The position numbers were made by a program, and so were the translations under genes. Positions 19,276-21,731 of a stretch of DNA of 21,731 nucleotides are shown here, piece after piece (the first letter of the stretch is position 1; every line of letters begins with the position of its first letter). Location: contig DHXR01000024.1 in assembly GCA_002413785.1 (NCBI GenBank), positions 221,670 to 243,400 on the forward strand, written 5' to 3'. The DNA is from Mucilaginibacter sp. UBA5151 (GTDB lineage Bacteria; Bacteroidota; Bacteroidia; Sphingobacteriales; Sphingobacteriaceae). The notes below the pieces were generated by a model. The model worked only from the letters and a program-made list of their open reading frames with translations, did not search any database and was not told the DNA's origin.

Positions 19276-21690
19276 ATGAGATTAAGTTACAAATCCGCTG
19301 CGGCAGCATTAATTGCTATGATCTGTTTGTTCCGGCTAACAGTGCATGCACAAAGTAAAAAGCCGGTCCCGCAATTGGGAAAAAACAGCCTGAAGGAGGT
19401 GATAGCCGCCATGACCCTGCAGGAAAAATCAAAACTGGTAGTTGGCATGGGCTTTAAAATGCCCGGTATGCCTGCACCTCAAAAAGGAAAAAAACCGGAA
19501 CCCATAAATATTGGTGGTTTTACTTTGCCCCCCTCAGATCCCGAAGCTTATGATGTTCCGGAAAAGGTACCGGGCGCAGCGGGCCGCACCCATGCAATAT
19601 CCCGTCTGGGGATTCCCTCAATTACCGTTTCGGATGGGCCTGCCGGATTAAGGATTGACCCTGAAAGGCCTAACGACCCCAATAAATACTATGCTACCGC
19701 GTTCCCTGTTGCCACATTGCTGGCTTCATCATGGGATACTGCCTTGGTGAAAAAAGTTGGCGTTGCCTTTGGTAACGAAGTGCGCGAATACGGCGCTGAT
19801 ATATTATTGGGTCCGGCATTAAACATCCACCGCAACCCGCTTGGCGGCCGTAATTTTGAATATTATTCGGAAGACCCGCTGGTTGCAGGAAGCATGGCAG
19901 CAGCCATGGTTAAAGGTATTCAGAGTAACGGCGTAGGAACTTCGATTAAACACTATGCCGCAAACAATCAGGAAACAAACCGTAACAGCGTGAATACCAT
20001 TGTCAGTGAAAGGGCCATGCGCGAAATTTACCTTAAAGGGTTTTCTATCGCGGTTAAAACGGCACAACCATGGACGGTGATGTCATCCTACAACAAAGTG
20101 AACGGTACTTATACTTCTGAGCGCCGCGACCTTCAAACCGATATTTTAAAAAGAGATTGGGGCTTTAAGGGTTTTGTAATGACCGACTGGTTTGGCGGGC
20201 ATGATGCGGTTGCCCAGATGAACGCCGGTAACGATTTGCTGATGCCGGGCAATCCTGATCAGTCTGACGCGATTGTTGCTGCTGTTAAAAATGGCACTTT
20301 AAGCATACAGCAGTTAGATGCCAACGTAGAAAGAATGCTAAAGATCATCCTTAAATCACCAACCTTCAGGGGATATAAATACTCCGGCAAACCTGATCTG
20401 AAAGCACATGCAAAAGTGTCGCGTATGGCGGCAGCGCAGGGTATGATCCTGCTCAGAAATGAAGGCAATGCGCTTCCTTTAGCTAATGGTAAATCACTTG
20501 CTGTATTTGGCAATACCTCCTACAATATTATTGCAGGCGGAACCGGCAGCGGAGACGTACACAAACCGTACACCATTTCATTGGTTGAAGGCTTAAGCGA
20601 TGCCGGTTATAAAGTGCAGGATGATTTGGGTAAAAGTTATGCAACCTACATTGCCGATGCCAAAGCAAAGCAGCCTAAATCGACAAACTTTTTTATGGCG
20701 CCGCCGCCAATTCCCGAGATGGATGTAACTGCTCTTGCTGCACCGCAGGCTGATGCCGCCGATGCCGCGCTGATCACTATCGGCAGGAATGCCGGTGAAG
20801 GCGCTGACCGTAAAGTGGAAAACGATTATCATTTAACCGATGCTGAAAAAGCGCTGATCAGCAGTGTAAGTACAGCTTTCCATACAAAGGGTAAAAAAGT
20901 AATTGTTGTTTTAAATATCGGCGGTGTTATTGAAGTCGCCAGCTGGAGGGATAGTGTTGACGGTATTTTATTGGCATGGCAGCCGGGCCTCGAAGCTGGT
21001 AACGCTATTGCCGACGTGTTAAGCGGTAAGGTTGACCCATCAGGTAAACTTGCTACTACTTTTGCAATGGATTATGCCGATGAGCCTACGGTAAAGAATT
21101 TCCCGGGTAAAGAATTTCCCCTGCCTCCCGGCCAAAAGCCTAATAGGATGATGGGCAAGCCGTCTGAAGTTACTTACGGGGAAGGCATTTATGTTGGCTA
21201 TCGTTATTTTGATGCCTTTAAAGTTAAGCCTGCTTATGAATTTGGCTACGGGCTATCCTACACTAACTTTAAGATCAGCGATGTAAAAGCAAGCTCAAAA
21301 GATTTTAAGGGCAGTATCTCTGTAAAAGTGACGGTTAAAAACACAGGTAAGGTAGCAGGTAAAGAAGTGGTACAGCTTTATTTAAGCGCCCCGGCACAAA
21401 ACATTGATAAACCGGCACAGGAGCTGAAAGGATTTGCCAAAACAGGCTTGTTAGCCCCGGGCCAGTCGCAATTCCTGGTGTTTACTTTACATGCAGGCGA
21501 CCTTGCTTCATTCTATACAGACAAATCATCATGGATAGCCGATGCAGGTGAATACAAGGTGAAAATTGGTACATCATCAAGGGACATTGAGAAAACAGTT
21601 TCTTTTACCCTGGCCAATGATATAGTTACTGAAAAAACCCATAACTCGCTTACCCCACAGGTTGCTATTGATGAGTTAAAGAATAAATAA
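19276..21690 (+). CDS. Secreted glycoside hydrolase family 3 (beta-glucosidase-like)
   Basis: The 804-residue enzyme is a retaining GH3 exo-hydrolase, probably a beta-glucosidase or beta-xylosidase in the periplasm. A signal peptide covers about 1-25 (VHAQ). The N-terminal barrel domain follows, with SDGPAGLR (119-126), KHYAANNQE (225-233) and the nucleophile Asp304 in FVMTDWFGGHD. In the C-terminal alpha/beta domain Glu508 in GRNAGEGADR is the likely acid/base, and the FnIII-like domain runs from about 677 to 780. A low-complexity insert after residue 55 (MPGMPAPQKGKKPEP) is unusual for its Met, Pro and Lys content. The expression signals upstream are a candidate promoter overlapping an operator-like palindrome. 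No SusC/SusD genes are within the window, so the substrate is inferred only at family level. Confidence 0.95.
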   Translation: MRLSYKSAAAALIAMICLFRLTVHAQSKKPVPQLGKNSLKEVIAAMTLQEKSKLVVGMGFKMPGMPAPQKGKKPEPINIGGFTLPPSDPEAYDVPEKVPGAAGRTHAISRLGIPSITVSDGPAGLRIDPERPNDPNKYYATAFPVATLLASSWDTALVKKVGVAFGNEVREYGADILLGPALNIHRNPLGGRNFEYYSEDPLVAGSMAAAMVKGIQSNGVGTSIKHYAANNQETNRNSVNTIVSERAMREIYLKGFSIAVKTAQPWTVMSSYNKVNGTYTSERRDLQTDILKRDWGFKGFVMTDWFGGHDAVAQMNAGNDLLMPGNPDQSDAIVAAVKNGTLSIQQLDANVERMLKIILKSPTFRGYKYSGKPDLKAHAKVSRMAAAQGMILLRNEGNALPLANGKSLAVFGNTSYNIIAGGTGSGDVHKPYTISLVEGLSDAGYKVQDDLGKSYATYIADAKAKQPKSTNFFMAPPPIPEMDVTALAAPQADAADAALITIGRNAGEGADRKVENDYHLTDAEKALISSVSTAFHTKGKKVIVVLNIGGVIEVASWRDSVDGILLAWQPGLEAGNAIADVLSGKVDPSGKLATTFAMDYADEPTVKNFPGKEFPLPPGQKPNRMMGKPSEVTYGEGIYVGYRYFDAFKVKPAYEFGYGLSYTNFKISDVKASSKDFKGSISVKVTVKNTGKVAGKEVVQLYLSAPAQNIDKPAQELKGFAKTGLLAPGQSQFLVFTLHAGDLASFYTDKSSWIADAGEYKVKIGTSSRDIEKTVSFTLANDIVTEKTHNSLTPQVAIDELKNK

Positions 21691-21731
21691 GCGTACAAAC
21701 GATAAACTATAAATTTCACAAAAAAAGCCCC

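Noticed and set aside
19393..19413. AAGGAGGTGAT followed by an ATG inside the GH3 gene
   Set aside because: It is a near-perfect Shine-Dalgarno, but arises from the codons for Lys-Glu-Val-Ile; an internal start would remove the signal peptide, and the phylum rarely uses SD sites.
1..21731. CRISPR arrays, tRNA or rRNA genes, complete IS elements, prophage genes
   Set aside because: I looked for regularly spaced long repeats, cloverleaf-like sequence, transposase motifs and phage genes and saw none; the short tandem repeats here have 7-10 bp units and no spacers.

Overview
The window looks like a chromosomal segment of a Bacteroidota bacterium of the Sphingobacteriaceae type (Mucilaginibacter or Pedobacter-like). 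The pointers are gene starts preceded by A-rich sequence instead of Shine-Dalgarno sites, repeated Bacteroidota -7 elements (TAnnTTTG), a YtxJ-type bacilliredoxin-like protein, a DUF3078 outer-membrane protein, a HYC_CC_PP-like small cysteine protein, a recF-DUF721 pair, and SHOCT and DUF4870-like membrane proteins. The genus is an inference from general resemblance, not from a marker gene.

Layout. 1-2400: a minus-strand pair (c-type cytochrome and SHOCT membrane protein), a decayed or truncated small secreted cysteine protein, then an OsmC protein (+), a YtxJ thioredoxin-like protein (-) and a 36-residue lipoprotein (-). 2400-5540: ribH and a membrane-anchored TPR protein (-), diverging from recF and an overlapping DUF721/DciA-like gene (+), which runs tail-to-tail into a small membrane protein (-). 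5630-6740: ndk (-) with a clear terminator, then about 630 bp without a gene holding a structured REP/MITE-like element. 6740-9800: M16 peptidase, peptide deformylase and prfB (+), the last with a canonical programmed +1 frameshift. 9800-13860: a secreted alpha/beta hydrolase (+), a Transglut_core2 protein (-), two unrelated class I methyltransferases (+) and a secreted glucosaminidase (+). 13860-16230: a PpnP-like nucleoside phosphorylase, a DUF3078 protein and a third methyltransferase (all -). 16400-21690: two paralogous DUF4870-like membrane proteins (+) flanking a basic Lys/Ala/Pro-rich protein (-), a DisA_N/DACNV-like predicted nucleotide-sensor protein (-) and a secreted family 3 glycoside hydrolase (+) with an operator-like palindrome over its promoter.

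Most genes are ordinary housekeeping (riboflavin, recombination and replication, nucleotide metabolism, translation) or envelope genes, and I see no mobile element with a transposase, no CRISPR array and no obvious defence island. The most unusual content is in the non-coding DNA. Several intergenic regions carry degenerate short tandem repeats (7-bp units in inverted pairs around the TPR gene, 9-bp units before prfB). Five genes have a TAnnTTTG -7 element only 3-8 bases from the ATG, suggesting leaderless or nearly leaderless mRNAs. The GH3 promoter overlaps a 13-bp-arm palindrome. Among the proteins, the DACNV-like protein is the least well understood.
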